Under the pieces are notes generated by a model. It was not told where the DNA came from, searched no databases, and saw nothing but the letters and a program-made list of their open reading frames with translations. Shown here piece after piece: positions 12,281 through 25,047 of a DNA stretch of 64,000 bases (positions are counted from its first letter, which is position 1; each line of letters opens with the position of its first letter). The position numbers and the translations under genes are program-made. This DNA comes from Tubulanus polymorphus (Eukaryota > Nemertea > Palaeonemertea > Tubulaniformes > Tubulanidae). The stretch lies in contig NC_134030.1 of NCBI RefSeq assembly GCF_964204645.1, positions 13,668,447 through 13,732,446 of the forward strand, written 5' to 3'.

Positions 12281-12893
12281 CCCTTTTAAGTTCTAGTTTT
12301 TTACTCTGTTACTACCTTAGAAATTCAATTATTTTCGGCTGTTGTTGTGCTTTTGTAGACAATATTATGACCTTTCATATGATACCATGTTTGAGTATTT
12401 TAGTTATATGTTACCACATAGCAGTGGTCAGTATTTGTCAAGATTCATCAGAGTCAGGGCCAGGACTTGGCCTTGAGAAGGGTTTGATTTTCATCGTCGA
12501 TATCATAAATATCATCTGAACTGTTTTATAAAGTCACTGGATTCACTGTCTATTAGCTCAAAATCATCGTCTCCAAACTCATCATAAGCAAAGATTTATA
12601 ATTAGACTTGATCTGTATTCATGATTATACCTCATTTATTTCGAAGAAATGACAAATTTTGATTCAAAATTGCTCAAAAACAATAAATTGCAACCATCAA
12701 AAAATTTTTACGGCGAATAATCGACAGAAACGCCATCTACCAACTAATGATGTGCTATGATGAAAACTTGTAGGTGAAACGACGATGATTTACACATTTA
12801 CAGCACACGCCGGGGCTCGACCTATGGTCGAGCATGAACGTGAAGCCAATGTTTTTCTGTCTCCACCTAGGGTCGAGCATGAACTTAAAAGGG
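12281..12893. mobile_element. piggyBac-type nonautonomous element with TTAA duplications
   Basis: Flanked by TTAA on both sides (12277-12280, 12894-12897) with 13-bp perfect inverted repeats CCCTTTTAAGTTC / GAACTTAAAAGGG. TTAA targets and CCC...GGG termini are the hallmark of the piggyBac superfamily. On the minus strand, 12520-12600 reads as an acidic stretch (YDEFGDDDFELIDSESSDF), which could be the remains of an acidic transposase N-terminus; that is a weak inference. No intact transposase is present. Confidence 0.85.
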
Positions 12894-13320
12894 TTAAATG
12901 TGCAAAGGCTTTCTTACCTTAACGCTGTTTCCGATACAATCCGTTTTATTTCATTTAGCTCAATAACATATGATTCAATCAACAGATACTGCATGGGAAT
13001 GTTGATGAATCAACGTTACAAAAGCACTCTCGGGCTGTAAACATCAAAAATTGAGCCCCATTCAATGAGGCGACATATTTTTTATAGTCGTCATCCCAAA
13101 ATCATCTGCGGGCTGCTCGTCACTTCGATTATCAATTCAAGTATAAATAAGCAAATTTATTGCCGCAAGACTTCACATTCAGCCGCGGCCATCAAACAGT
13201 AATTTTAATAATTACCCATTTTCTTCATCGGTACATTTTACCGATCCACATGATATTTACTACTCTAAGTATCATAAGCACTGTCGAGCTGTAAAGATCA
13301 ATGAATCAACGTGTGTCTTT

Positions 13321-13670
13321 CAGGGATGAAAATCTTCCGACCAGATGGATTTCCGACCTTTTCTAACATTTTCTTTATTCCTGAGAACAGTGTAAATCAC
13401 CTCCATCGCTTTAATCACCTAAATCGCGGGCGTCACATCGTAGCGCTCCGACGGTTTTCGGCAGTTGTTAGCACAACTGTGGAGTCAGAGAAACCAATAT
13501 GGCTTCTCATTCAAAAAGCGGCTCTAATTCAGGCCCAAACTATTAACATTTTGACCAAAAGGAAGTAAGTTTTTTGGCTGAAAGTTACTGATTTTTGTTC
13601 CCCAAAAAGATTCGTTTTTTTTTTTGAAAATATTTTCCGACTTTTTCAAAATGGGCCGTTTTCATCCCTG
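13321..13670. mobile_element. 350-bp MITE, CAGGGATGAAAA termini
   Basis: Begins CAGGGATGAAAA and ends with TTTTCATCCCTG; both sides carry GTCTTT (13315-13320, 13671-13676). A CAGGG start suggests a hAT-like element, but the visible duplication is 6 bp, not the usual 8. Confidence 0.75.
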
Positions 13671-14549
13671 GTCTTTACATCGTCGTTCCGCGGATCCGCT
13701 GCGAGTTTTCCTCGCCATGAGAATCAAATCAAGTACAAATGAATTTATTACTCCCAGTGATTTTCCCGCGGGCTTCAAACAGATAGTATTAAGATATTCG
13801 ATTTTCCTTTACCAAATTTATCGGATATTTACTACAATAAATCATTTTAAGTACCGGCGAGTTGAAGTCCTAAATTAAACAGGCCGAACAGATTCAGCTG
13901 AGAAAAGCTGTACTGTTGACAAGGTATCAAAATAAATGAATGTATTACTACGTATACAGTGATTTGGCCCGGGCTTCAACCATGCATCAGTATCCTATTA
14001 CTTATACATTACATACCAATATTTTCCAAATCTACGGGATATTTACTAAATACCTGTATATGACATATGATTATCCGTAAGCTGCACTCACGCTTGATAT
14101 TCGTATTTAGTGTTCTGATAACTCGAGTGATAGGAGATCATTTCTAATCCGCTTGAAGTTTTTGTTGAGTTTTTGGCGACCTTGAGGCCTACTGAGCTTT
14201 TCTGTTTCAAACAAATACAATATAATTGTTGTATTTATTTATGGACACATGGATTGAACTTCAAACACAATTTGCAATAAAAAATCCAGCAAGATTGCTA
14301 AGACTCGTAGTACAAAAGATTTGTTTCTTCTTTGAGACCTAACCCTGTTAAATTAAGGTGTAGGAATACGATCTTCAGCAGGGTTAAAGTGCAATAGGCC
14401 TAAGCCTCCTCTGGCCGGTTGCTAGGCCAACGCGAATACGTGGGCCTACATCTGCTCAAGAATGAAGATTATTTTTGAAAAGCTGTAAGTATCCGTCTAT
14501 TCAGGCAGCTTTATAAAGAGTTTTCATCATTGATGAAACTGGTATTTTT

Positions 14550-15421
14550 AGTCCAATTGGGAGTTTCGTCTCAGCGGGCTATTGCGTTCACTTTTCGTCA
14601 GTCCGTAGACGGAATCCAGTTATTTTGGGAAGATTTGATGACACTTCAATGTAATGTCTTGATATTTGGGCTACACATGTATCTACCCTAGACACATCTT
14701 CAGGACAAAAACTGGCCTTGTCGGAATCAAAATGGCCGACTGGCAGCCATTATATTTTTCGACATTATAATGATACCTAAGCATATTTTGTTACCACAAA
14801 GAATTAGAAAGTTGTAGCTTATAACGTGTTCTATGTGGTGAGTTTGAAGGTCATTGGTTTTTGTATATGGCCACCAGAGGGTGTTGAATAATACAAAATC
14901 TTAGTATTTCTATATAATATTTGTACCGATGCATATTTTGTTACCACAATCAATTGCAAAGTTGTAGCTCATGACATCGTCTATGATTGTGGTTAGTTTT
15001 AATGACATTAGTCATTCTATATGGTCCCCAGGGGGCGTTAAATAGTAGAATTACTTAGTATTTCCTTATTATATTGGTACCTAGGCATATTTTGTTACCA
15101 TGATCAATTGCAAAGTTATAGCTCATGACATCGTCTATGATTGTGGTGAGTTTCAAGGTCATTGGGTTTTGAATATGGTCACCAGGAGGCGTTGAATAGT
15201 AGTATAACTTAGTATTTCCATATTAAATTGGTAACAAGGCATATTTTGTTATCGCAATCGATAACAAAATTGGAGCTGCTGACATGTTCTATGATTGTGC
15301 TGAGTTTCAAGGTTGTTGGTTTTTGTATATGGTCACCAGGGGGCGTTTAATATTGAAATTGTTAGATTGTTGAGCATTTGAAACCACTTCCCAAGTGGGC
15401 ATGGTGTCCCTGGAACCCTAG
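14550..15421. mobile_element. Dispersed repeat with four ~155-bp tandem units (copy 1)
   Basis: Shares its left part (GCTATTGCGTTCACTTTTCG, then GTAGACGGAATCCAGTT) and its right end (CAAGTGGGCATGGTGTCCCT) with 30697-31973. Between them are four tandem units of about 155 bp with boxes at about 14869, 15023, 15178 and 15335 of the form GGTCACCAGGGGGCGTT. No coding potential was seen. Confidence 0.85.
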
Positions 15422-15469
15422 TATTAATTCCTGATGACTAGTTACTACGGAGCCCCGGATGATAAAATT

Positions 15470-15640
15470 TTAGTTTGAACATCTTTTCGTTTGAACAAAT
15501 TTTTTGTCAGACCAAAAAGTTTTTCGTTCGAAACAAAAATATTTATTCGATTGAACAAAAGAAAAATGTTTTGAAAAATTCGAAAACGTTTTCTTGTTCG
15601 AACAAAAAGTATATTGTACGATCGAACTTTTTGGTTTACC
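15470..15640. repeat. TTCGAAC-rich degenerate repeat, block 1
   Basis: A chain of imperfect units built from TTCGTTCGAACAAAAA and its complement, separated by AT-rich spacers. Strings such as GTTCGAACAAAAAGTATATT recur in block 2. The palindrome gives ORF-like translations on both strands, but there is no protein signature. Confidence 0.7.
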
Positions 15641-16669
15641 TTTGTCAGCGATATGAAGTTGGCATTGAGCCAATTTCACGTAAAATCGCGGTACGTTTTT
15701 TTATGTGAGCATTTGTTTCATTGGTTCTCGGGTTAAACGACGTATAATCGATGCGCTTGAAGACATGATGAACATCCATCGATGTACATGGTCAACTTTG
15801 TTAAAATTCTACGATAAACTGTTTTTGGCGGGAAAATTCTTAGCTCTCACGTATATAATTGCAATGACCTCGATTGGGGGGGGGCATTGTCTCTATGAGC
15901 GAATGTGATTGGCTGTTTTTGGGATATACGGGGAATTCCGGCACTACTAAAATAATTATGGGAAAGCCATAGAATGGCGAATGTTTCATTGGACTAGGTG
16001 CCGTATACGTGCAAATTTCAAATGCTCATTGCTGATGAGAATGTAATTATTATCCGCCATAGGTATTGTTTCATTTTAATACCCGGTGATTGATTTGATT
16101 GACACTGAAGTGCAAGCGAACATTCACTTACACAAGGCCTCCACGTGCGCGCAGAGTGCTATAGACTGTTGCACACAAACACACGCGTGTACAGTGTACA
16201 CTACTATAGTGATACTGTAAACGCTGCTTGCTGACGCGTCTGATATTTCATCAACAGAAGATGAGCGCTATGTTTTCTGTTTGATATAATTTACAATAAA
16301 TTGTAATTTCTTATGACCTGAAAATATTGAGCAGCAAACTACAAGTATAGGTCGAGGTCTGAATATCGTAGTAGTAAATTTCAGGATTTAAAACAATCTA
16401 ATACGCCGATTTCTTACTGCGACGGTTTAGATTCCGCGGCCATACATAGGAAGAGGTTTCCAAGACTAAATTCCCTGCCGTGCCTACCTGTACCCTACGA
16501 AATGTATATTTTTGGTCTTATTTGACTACAAAATAATTCTTTGAGTAAGATGAAATACAAGATAGAACTTTGAAGTCACGAATTAAAAAGATTTTTCAAG
16601 CAATGCCCTTACCCCAAACAACCTCTAGCTTTCAAGGTAAACCACACATTGCCCATGGGCAATTTATTT

Positions 16670-17260
16670 TGTCGATACAAAAAGTTTTTCGTTCGAACAA
16701 TAACAGCGTTTATTTGAACAAATTTTTTTGTTGGAATGAAATGTTTTTTCGTTAGAACAAAAAGTATATTGTTTGATCAAAGAGAATTGTTATGATTCGA
16801 ACAAATTTTCTTGTTGGAACATTAAGTTCTTCGTTCGAACAAGCATATTGGTTCGATTGAAGTATTTTTCATTCCAAAGAAGAAGAGATAGTCTTTCCGT
16901 TATAATGAGTAATCTCCATTCGAACAAAATAACCTCACTTGAATTCGTTGTATCCAATACTCATATTATGACTTTTTCTTCATTCGAACAAAACTTTTTG
17001 AAAAAATTGTTCGAACTAAATTGTTTTCGTACATCAATATTTTTTTGTTGGAACAAAATTTTGTTTGTTCAATAAGGTAGCTTTTTGTTCAAACAAATTT
17101 TTTTGTTAGAACGAATAGTTTTCCATTCGAACAAAAAGTATATTGTTTGATTGAAGAGAATTGTCATTGGAACAAAATTTTCTTGTCGGAACATTAAGGT
17201 TTTCGTCCGAATAAGTATATTGTTCGATCGAAGCATTTAACATACCAAAGAAAAATTTTC
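16670..17260. repeat. TTCGAAC-rich degenerate repeat, block 2
   Basis: The same unit type as 15470-15640: GTTCGAACAAAA, TTCGTTMGAACAAAAAGTAT and GATCGAAG recur irregularly for about 600 bp. Two larger sub-blocks (about 16680-16870 and 17090-17240) share the order of motifs, which suggests a degenerate direct duplication. Confidence 0.7.
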
Positions 17261-17771
17261 ATGGAACTAAAAAGACATTTAAATAAAATGAGTATTTTTT
17301 TCGAGAAGAAATTATCTTAACGAGTGAGTTATCATATGAACCTGGGCTTTCTTTGTATCCAATATCCATATTATGCCTTTTCAGGTTGCAGCTCATCTGC
17401 GGCCACCTGTTTTCAATTGGAGAAAACTGCTGAACCATTTCAGCAACCCATCATTGACTGTTTCTTAATAACTTTTTTAGTAATCGCTGTACCTAATCAA
17501 GTGCTTTTTCGAAATCCATAAAAACTAATTAAAGCCTAACAGTCGATTTTCCCGAGTCAGATAACCATCTGGTCCAGTCATCTTTGGTTTCAAGTAGCGC
17601 CTTATTGACTGATTGTAGACCTTCCTTTTATAAACTAAACTGTGTTGACCGTTGAACAGGATTCTAAATTCCCATCAATTTCAATAGCATGGTGCGGCTG
17701 GGTCAGCATACACGCGATTGTGTCCGGTTGACACAGTACCCGGACAAGATCAAGAATATGAACAAGGCTGT

Positions 17772-17812
17772 GCAGAAAACCCGTTATCGCTGCTTTGCAG
17801 CTATATTTGTAT
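17772..17812. repeat. Dispersed repeat end next to a splice acceptor
   Basis: AAACCCGTTATCGCTGCTTT followed by GCAGC is shared with 49498, 56714 and 58694. This copy ends less than 40 bp upstream of the last CCDC12 exon, so the branch-point and polypyrimidine region of that exon may partly derive from the repeat. Confidence 0.6.
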
Positions 17813-17848
17813 CTTTTCATTTGATTTTCAACCATTGTATATTTTCAG

Positions 17849-17922
17849 AGGAACGCATGCAGTCCGGAAAAACAGATTTGGCTACTGCAGTTAGTGCTAT
17901 GGCACAATCGACGAATGATTGA
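17849..17922 (+). CDS. CCDC12: CCDC12-like, coding exon 4 of 4
   Basis: Acceptor TATTTTCAG; the split codon from exon 3 becomes Lys and the exon reads KERMQSGKTDLATAVSAMAQ plus STND and TGA. This aligns with the human tail RERLKGQEDSLASAVDAA. It is too short for ORF finders and was located by phase and family similarity. Confidence 0.88.
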
Positions 17923-18171
17923 TCTATTGGACTCAAAATACGGAATGCTATCTCCATCTGGTGGACAATAATGACTTATTTCTTCAATCAAGTAGTGCAG
18001 ATTCATCATTCTGGTCGAAAGATCAGTTGACTCGAGTTCAATGCAAAGTAATTGTTTTACTCCCTCATTGGACAAAAACTAAGCTTAATGGAAAAACTAC
18101 TAGAGGGCTAAGCATTTAAAAGTCAGCATCCATAGGCTTAAAATCAAAAACATGTCCTTGGATACATGCTA

Positions 18172-18177
18172 AATAAA
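18172..18177 (+). promoter_or_regulatory. Candidate poly(A) signal of the CCDC12-like gene
   Basis: AATAAA 250 bases after the stop codon, the first such hexamer downstream. Position only; no transcript evidence. Confidence 0.4.
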
Positions 18178-18879
18178 TGGATACATGGTATCTGAATAAT
18201 TCAATTACCAATATTGTGTTTCTCTTTGAAGGTCTATGAAGTGTTTGATTTTTATTGAGGCCTTTATGCAGTCAATTTGGTTAATCAGTATAAGTGGGGC
18301 CCAACCTTCATAGTACAGCAGGGCTCGAAGTGGGCCTTGAATTCAGCACTTTGATCGTGAAAATTGATTTTGGGGCCTTGAATTTTGAAAATTTTGCAAA
18401 TCTGTAGATTTGTGAATTTTGGTAGCAGTGTAACTAGTCTAAAGCTCAGTTTAGGTCGACTTACGACCCAATCATCTCGTAAGGATCTGCATTGTTTTCG
18501 ACCTGAGTGCGCTTAAGACTGCGACAAATTGATCGGAGACCCGTTGTAAGCCGAAAGGCAAGGATAGAATGAGTTTTATTTCTTTTCTACGACCCGATCA
18601 AACCCTCGTAGCCAAACAGCGACACAGCAAGACTACTGCGATGGAGTCGTAGTGGACCGAGCTTAGCTTTATGCACAGTATTAAATCGTATTGATTTCTT
18701 TTCTATCCTGAGAGACCTTTGTTGAACTGAAGGTGTCTATTTGAGTCGTTGTGGGAAAACTCACTACCCATTTCTTGAACGCCTTAAGTGAAGTTAAAAC
18801 CATTTCATGATTACACAAAACATCAAACAGTTCCAACCAGCCACGACACATATCACCAATCAAGATAAATTATTTTATT

Positions 18880-19030
18880 CAATTTTACCAGAGTTGTTTA
18901 GGAGAAGTAAACACCATTACACATGTTGATTATGCCGACGACAACCATGTTGTATCATCAATCAGTTGACTGACAGTTTATTGGAAGGATGAAAATCCGT
19001 TTTACGAACTGCGTAAAATAGATTCATGGT
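18880..19030 (+). pseudogene. Reverse transcriptase fragment with YADD box
   Basis: One frame reads HVDYADDNHVVSS, the RT motif C context of CR1/L2-type LINEs, followed by a Leu/Thr/Asp-rich stretch usual after the palm. The fragment is about 150 bases and has no visible upstream RT blocks. Confidence 0.5.
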
Positions 19031-20640
19031 TAATATCCAGAGCACTCACGGGCCGTAGTACTCAGGGAAGCGGATCCAGTACATAATCCCACGTTCCAAA
19101 ATCCCACATGCCTTATTGCTGCTGCTGATTTCTGTTCAACTTTCAATGCAAGAAAATTGGTTATAAAGTGATATATACATGTAGAAACAGAGACAACTTG
19201 AATCCACAAGAATTGCTTAACCAAATTTTTTGTAGTCAAGAAATACATGTATTGAATTTCATGTATGACCATCAAAAGTTTTTAAAGTGAAAATGGATTT
19301 ACAAAAAAGGAAAGTCACATATTTACAACTGTAGCACGGATTATTCTTTTACAAAGGTAAAAAATAGATATGATATAATGGTCTTACAAAGTTATTTCCT
19401 GGAAATCCTCATTTTGAATTAACGCAGTTCAGGTAACTTTCAGATTCAAGAGCGAATCATGTTGTTTGATCCGCGATGAAGGAGATAAAACGACGACACA
19501 CTGCAGATTCCGATGTATCTTGTCATGTCTACTTAGTGACACTTTCTTTGCCAATAATGTGATGCTTGTGCACAGTTCATTTGGTATAAGTCGTGTGTTA
19601 ATAGCTCTCGTTATACCACCTCTCACCCTCCACCGGAACGCCAACGAAATCATCAGTCCTATTCAAACTCTTAGAAAAATTAGAAATTTTCGCCGACGAC
19701 GGTCCCGTCTGTTATGTTAATTTATTGTTTAATATTGTTTTACGTGAGTCGGCAGTATCACGCCGTGTCATTTGCAAGGGATAAGGATTCGTATAGAAAA
19801 TTCACTGCCAGGAATTTTTCAAATTGCTTGTCACAAGGTTGTTTAGCGTTTAAATGATCGACATGCAGGATGGGTATCGTTTCACATTGCTTTACCGCGT
19901 CTGAGATCGCACCCATGGTAATTCTAGACGTATTGGCGCCACTACGCGCCGTTGCAAAACCGCGCACGATTTACGCGTAGCAGCAGAAACAAAAATGGCC
20001 ACCTTTTGAATTTTCAATGTGAGAAATTGTATATGAATTTCAATCATTTCAGCTGTTAGGGATTCAAGGCACAATATAACTAGATGATGTGATATGGCGA
20101 TGTTAATAAATGATAAAGCCGCAGTGAAGCTAGACACAAACTGTCCCTGAGTGTACAGCGGCCAAAAACATATAAAATGAGTAGTTACATAACTATTTGC
20201 AGTGAATTGCAGACGAAACAATACATGAAGCCTTATTGGCCGTTTTCAAGAACATTATAGCAATCACAATGCAAAGATAATAATGATATACAACAAGTTA
20301 AAATTATGGCAATTTCTGAAATTTACTAATTTGTAGTCGACAAGGAACGTTTGGAACGTTTGGAACAATAATGAGGGGTGGTAGGTAGTCAATTCAAGTC
20401 ATGATTTACGGCATGTTACTTCCATGTTGTTGCAAATCTCGCGAGAATGGCGCAATATTGAAACTGGCAATAAATGCGAAATATCATACATATTTTTTGT
20501 ACATATTCCTAATTTATCCGCTATAAAGTGCCGATAAACAATTGCATGTTTACGATCAATATGTTTGTACATGAGAGAGTTTCCGCCATCTTGTTTGCAG
20601 TGCGCATGCTCCCCATTCTGTTTGTAAACACAATCCACAT
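19031..20640. other. Intergenic stretch without recognisable gene
   Basis: No conserved exon, long repeat or RNA gene recognised. Small ORFs on both strands lack protein-like features. Confidence 0.55.
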
Positions 20641-20729
20641 GTGTGAACTACAGAAGTAGTTGCGACAGTAGTAGTTTGTCCTGATGAGGCACTTGGCAAC
20701 GGGGAGGAGAGCGTTGGGATTTTAGTCAA

Positions 20730-21257
20730 AACGCAGGCCGATCTTACGCTGGAACTGATCGGCGGTTGTTGCCTGTTCGTCCAGTTCATTCCAGTCGAGG
20801 ACGGATTTGACGAAGAACGAGTTTCGGTATTGAGCCGTGCTTGACCTCGGGACAACGTAGGGTTTGCTGTTGTCCGTGTAAAAGTCTTAGTAGATTTTAG
20901 CTCGTATGGCCCTTTTTCCTGATTAAGTAGCCTGCAGAAATTGATCGGGGGGCATAGCCCGGACCAACCCGTTTGTCACTTTGTACAAAAAGCTCAGTCG
21001 GACTTCAAAGCGCATGTCCCATTTGGTTGCCCATACTTCCAGGTTTTTCAGATCTTCCTGTAGATTGGTCATGTATGTTCTCTATTGTGCGTTACAATAG
21101 GCAGTCGTCTGCGAATAAACGGACCTGTGATAAGACGCTCTATGGTTGGTCGTTTATGTGACAAGAGGAACAACAGTGGACCGAGGACCGTTCCTTGAGG
21201 GACACCTGATTCGACTGGTACCTCATTCGATTCGCTTCCGTCTAAGACGACTCTCAT
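20730..21257 (-). pseudogene. LINE reverse transcriptase C-terminal fragment, minus strand
   Basis: Starts with RT motif B (SGVPQGTVLGPLLFLL); an out-of-frame LFADDCLLYR-type motif C follows near 21110, then the thumb region (DLKNLEVWATKWDM) and a C-terminal stretch with SVLDWNELDEQ near 20790. Frameshifts break it. The order is that of Jockey/CR1-like elements. Lies between the CCDC12-like and SKAP-like genes. Confidence 0.8.
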
Positions 21258-22069
21258 TGTCGTAAAACGTGATTTTCGGTAATGGCGGTGGCGGCCATAT
21301 TGAAAACGGCCAAATTACGGGTCAAAATTGAATAAAAATGGTTTTATCCAATAGTTTGACCATGGGAGTACGTAAAAACACCAACTTTTCTGGTGTAGGT
21401 GACTTGGTTGCAAAATGACGGTTGAAAATGTGTTTTTTAGTTACGGCAGCGATGACGATTTTGAAAAACCACCATATTTCAAATTTAAGGTATGATCTTG
21501 ATTGTGTCTTAAAATTACCTTACTCCTACCACCATACGCTAAACCGAGGCAAGGTAACCTTTGTGTCATGACTTGAAGTCAGAAGACACTTAGCCCACCC
21601 ACTAATTCAGTTTTTATGCGTTTTATGTTTTTTCCATGCTGTTGCCTAGCAACTGACATCAATGATAATTAAGTTGGTGTAACAGGATGTTAAACATTTG
21701 ATAATTTAAGATATATGGACTAATTAAGCAAATATTATACTTATATATCAGCATATTGCATTTTATGATTTCTATAAAACAAGTAAAACATAAACTAAAA
21801 CGCAATATGGTGATTAACCATAGCAACTTCAGCGCCCCCTATAGGTGAAAAAATCAGGACCCCAGAGTGGCAACAGGCATTTTCATGAACTATGGAATCT
21901 AATCTATCGATTGATGTACCGGTATGTTGCCAACCATTAACAAAGAATGCCGTAATATTTTTTTCTAGAGGTCTTTTACCCCATTGGCAGCCCGCCTACA
22001 GGGCTTCCACTGGTTTATTTTGGTCAACCATTTCTTGTAGGCGGTCCGGTAGGCACGCCAGTTCTGTAC

Positions 22070-22420
22070 TTAAGCCTGGCGCACACGAGGCAATTTTCCG
22101 TCGCCGGTTGCTGCGACCGATTTTTGAGCAACCGTTGAGCAATCGATCGCTAGGTGTCGCCTGTATGCGACCACTGGCGACGGAGAGGCGATTATCTTTC
22201 GCGCCAAACATTTTTATCATGTGACTTGTCAAGATGGCCACGCTACTAACTCGGGTGATGCCGTATTTGGAAGTATCACATGATAATTATTCGTTTAGTC
22301 ATTGGCTAGGTTGATGAGGTGCTCGTTGCTTGGCGTCTCCAGCTACCGCACACGGGCAACTCCCGAGCGATCGGCGAGCAATTTCTCGGCGACAAGCAAT
22401 TTTCCGTCGCATTTTTTATT
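22070..22420. repeat. GC-rich MITE-like repeat
   Basis: GCGCACACGAGGCAATTTTC at 22079 and CGCACACGGGCAACTCCCGA at 22350, both followed by repeated CGATCG, GAGCAA and CAATTTTCCGTCGC motifs. The high CpG content and shuffled short motifs mark a nonautonomous element; exact ends were not resolved. Confidence 0.5.
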
Positions 22421-23051
22421 CGTGTATCTATTGTTTCAACCTGTTTATCAGGATACCGGGGACCTCCAGTGGTTAAGATGGATCTTAAAACATATGAAAA
22501 ATTTTGAAATATTGATTTTTTGCCATGTATGCCATTCATATATTTCAACTCATAAATTTTCGGAGGATTTAATATCTTAAAGAAATAGTCGTGAAGCCTT
22601 CAAATGATCGCACATGCGATCGGCCGCCCCGCGGTTCTTGAAATGGAAAATTAGTATCTCGTACGATTATGAGTGATCGGAAATAAAAGATGAAATCTAA
22701 ATCATTCGATTCTTTCAAAGAAATGCATAGGGAATGGGGTTTGTAAATAAACTTATTATCTTTTACCACCTCATTTCACATGTTGCCTCTCCCTGGACGT
22801 ATTAACTACACTAACTGTGATCGTTGTGATCTGGCCACAAATCCACACAGATCACACTATGCTACCCATTCAATACCCAACTACCCACAGCTTTGATATG
22901 ACCATCCTATTATCTAAAAGTGTGTTTCTCCCTGGGTAGCCTGGTTAAAACGCATTACGTTCAGGTATTCTCCGGACAAATACATGTATCTCTTACTGAT
23001 ATCGTCATACTTGTGTGTCTTTTCTCGACTCGGGGCATTCCACGATTATAC

Positions 23052-24369
23052 ATGGGTCGTTTTGCGATAATTTGCGAAAACCCTAATTTCCATGCAATTT
23101 GTGTAAATAAAAACTTCAAATCAAAATGTTTGTATGAGTTTTTTTTTAGAATTTTACATATGATTGTATTATCTACAGAAAATGCATTGTTCGATTTTAT
23201 GAGCGCATGAAAGTTACCGATCGCCATAAACCGATGTCTCCGACACTAAAAATCCGTTTTTATACCTTTATTTGACACATATGTCGGACATGGATTTGTT
23301 TGTTTGTTTTTTTTTTCATTGGCAATAATTGTTAGATTTTAATCATATTTTGAATTCAAAATCACCCGACAAAAATAGATATGATACAGGGCCAATAAAT
23401 CATGATATGATGTATTGGTTCTTTTTATTCTATGTCTCTATGTATCCGTCAGTACCGTAACACAGTTTCTCATGTTAATGCTACCACTGTTTGGTATGAT
23501 TTTTTTCAAGTCACGTGATATACATTCACTGTATGCATACTGTTATTTCGGAGATAATTTAATTTTCATCAGATACGTTTTTACGTGTTATATGCATCAT
23601 TCGAGAAAAATACTAAGGGAGTATGTTTATTAATGATCAGTACCGTCACGAACGATATTATCTACTATTTGGCAACGTGTCAGACCTCATTTTAGTTATC
23701 CACGTTGTTCAAGGAGAGCACTTGTAATCACGAAGTAACCTGGTTTCCCAAGCAGTAAATTTGTATATAGATTCAAAATATACTTGATTCTTGTCATGTA
23801 CCGTAACGAATAAAATGCACAATCAGCCATTTTTGCACAAATTCTTCGAACCTGCTGAATTTTTCAGATCATAAGTCGTACATGTATAAATAACATTCTG
23901 GAGCACTTAACTGCGTTCTAGAGCTCCTATTGCATAATCTTGTTTAATTTTCATCTGTCAGTTCTATAGCGGAATTCGTCAGTACCGAAACAAATAATGT
24001 CAGGTACCGTAATGCATAAAATGTGTTATATTTTTAGATATCATTCAATGTGTGATGGATTAATCTCGCAAAATCATTTTGATATTACAAATGCATTCCA
24101 TCAACTGTGAAATGGAATGGAATACTTTCTAAAATATTCAGGAATGGTGATTGCATTCACGTTACGGTACTGACGTTCAGTTCATACGAGCTGACATTTC
24201 GGGTGCTGTAAAACAAGGATATATCATTCAAAGCGCGCTGCTGCGATAATTTTCCTCAGAGAAATGTATTTTGGCAGTTCAAAATTAACGATTCAAACAC
24301 AAAATTTACAAAAAATTTTTAACGGGTTGACAGACCCAAATCGACAGATTATCGCAAAACGGCCCACAT
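23052..24369. repeat. Nested inverted-repeat element
   Basis: Outer arms: ATGGGTCGTTTTGCGATAAT (23052) against its near-perfect complement ending at 24369. Inner arms: GTCAGTACCGTAA (23448) against its complement at 24161-24174. Between them TACCGTAAC-like boxes recur at about 23640, 23798, 23979 and 24003. No ORF of note; probably a nonautonomous DNA element or one nested in another. Confidence 0.65.
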
Positions 24370-25047
24370 GGCCCATTCAATTGGCACGAAAGCCGAAAGA
24401 AAAGCTTTCAAAATCTAGCGTCTTCATGTATATAGATCTTAATACGATGACTTACAGCAGCGATATGAACAATTTTATCGGGTCACGCCTTAGAATCGAA
24501 TCATCTAAAAATAACGTCGGGGTTTTTGCGCATATTTTCAAGTGGACTGGAATACCTACGTCGTGACCCTGTTTGTATAATATCGCATGCATAGGCAATT
24601 ATGTCACAACGTTTGATATAAAACTAAACTGTCACCATACAGGATATGTATGTAAAGGTGAATAGCCAACATTCAGCGGGAAAGTACGGAAGTTATTGTC
24701 TCGTAATGGAATGAAATGTCATCGTGCCTTTTGTGATTTAAAAAGGAGCAGCGAGCGAGACTGGAAATAGACTGGTCCATCATACACATCGCATTCTTTC
24801 AGACACTATCGAGCGAAACTAACGATACTGGAAACTTCTAGCAGCCGAAATACAGACCGCAGAGAGAAAGAGGAATACGTATTTCTTTTCGTCAGAACAA
24901 TCTCAAAGGTCTAAGATTTCTGGATATACTCACGTGTTCGATAGATTTGAAATAATAATAGCACAATCCATCGATAAAGAATTTTTTTTCATATCAGTTA
25001 CTAATAAGGGAATTCCACATTCATGGAATAACTTTCAAATCTGACAA

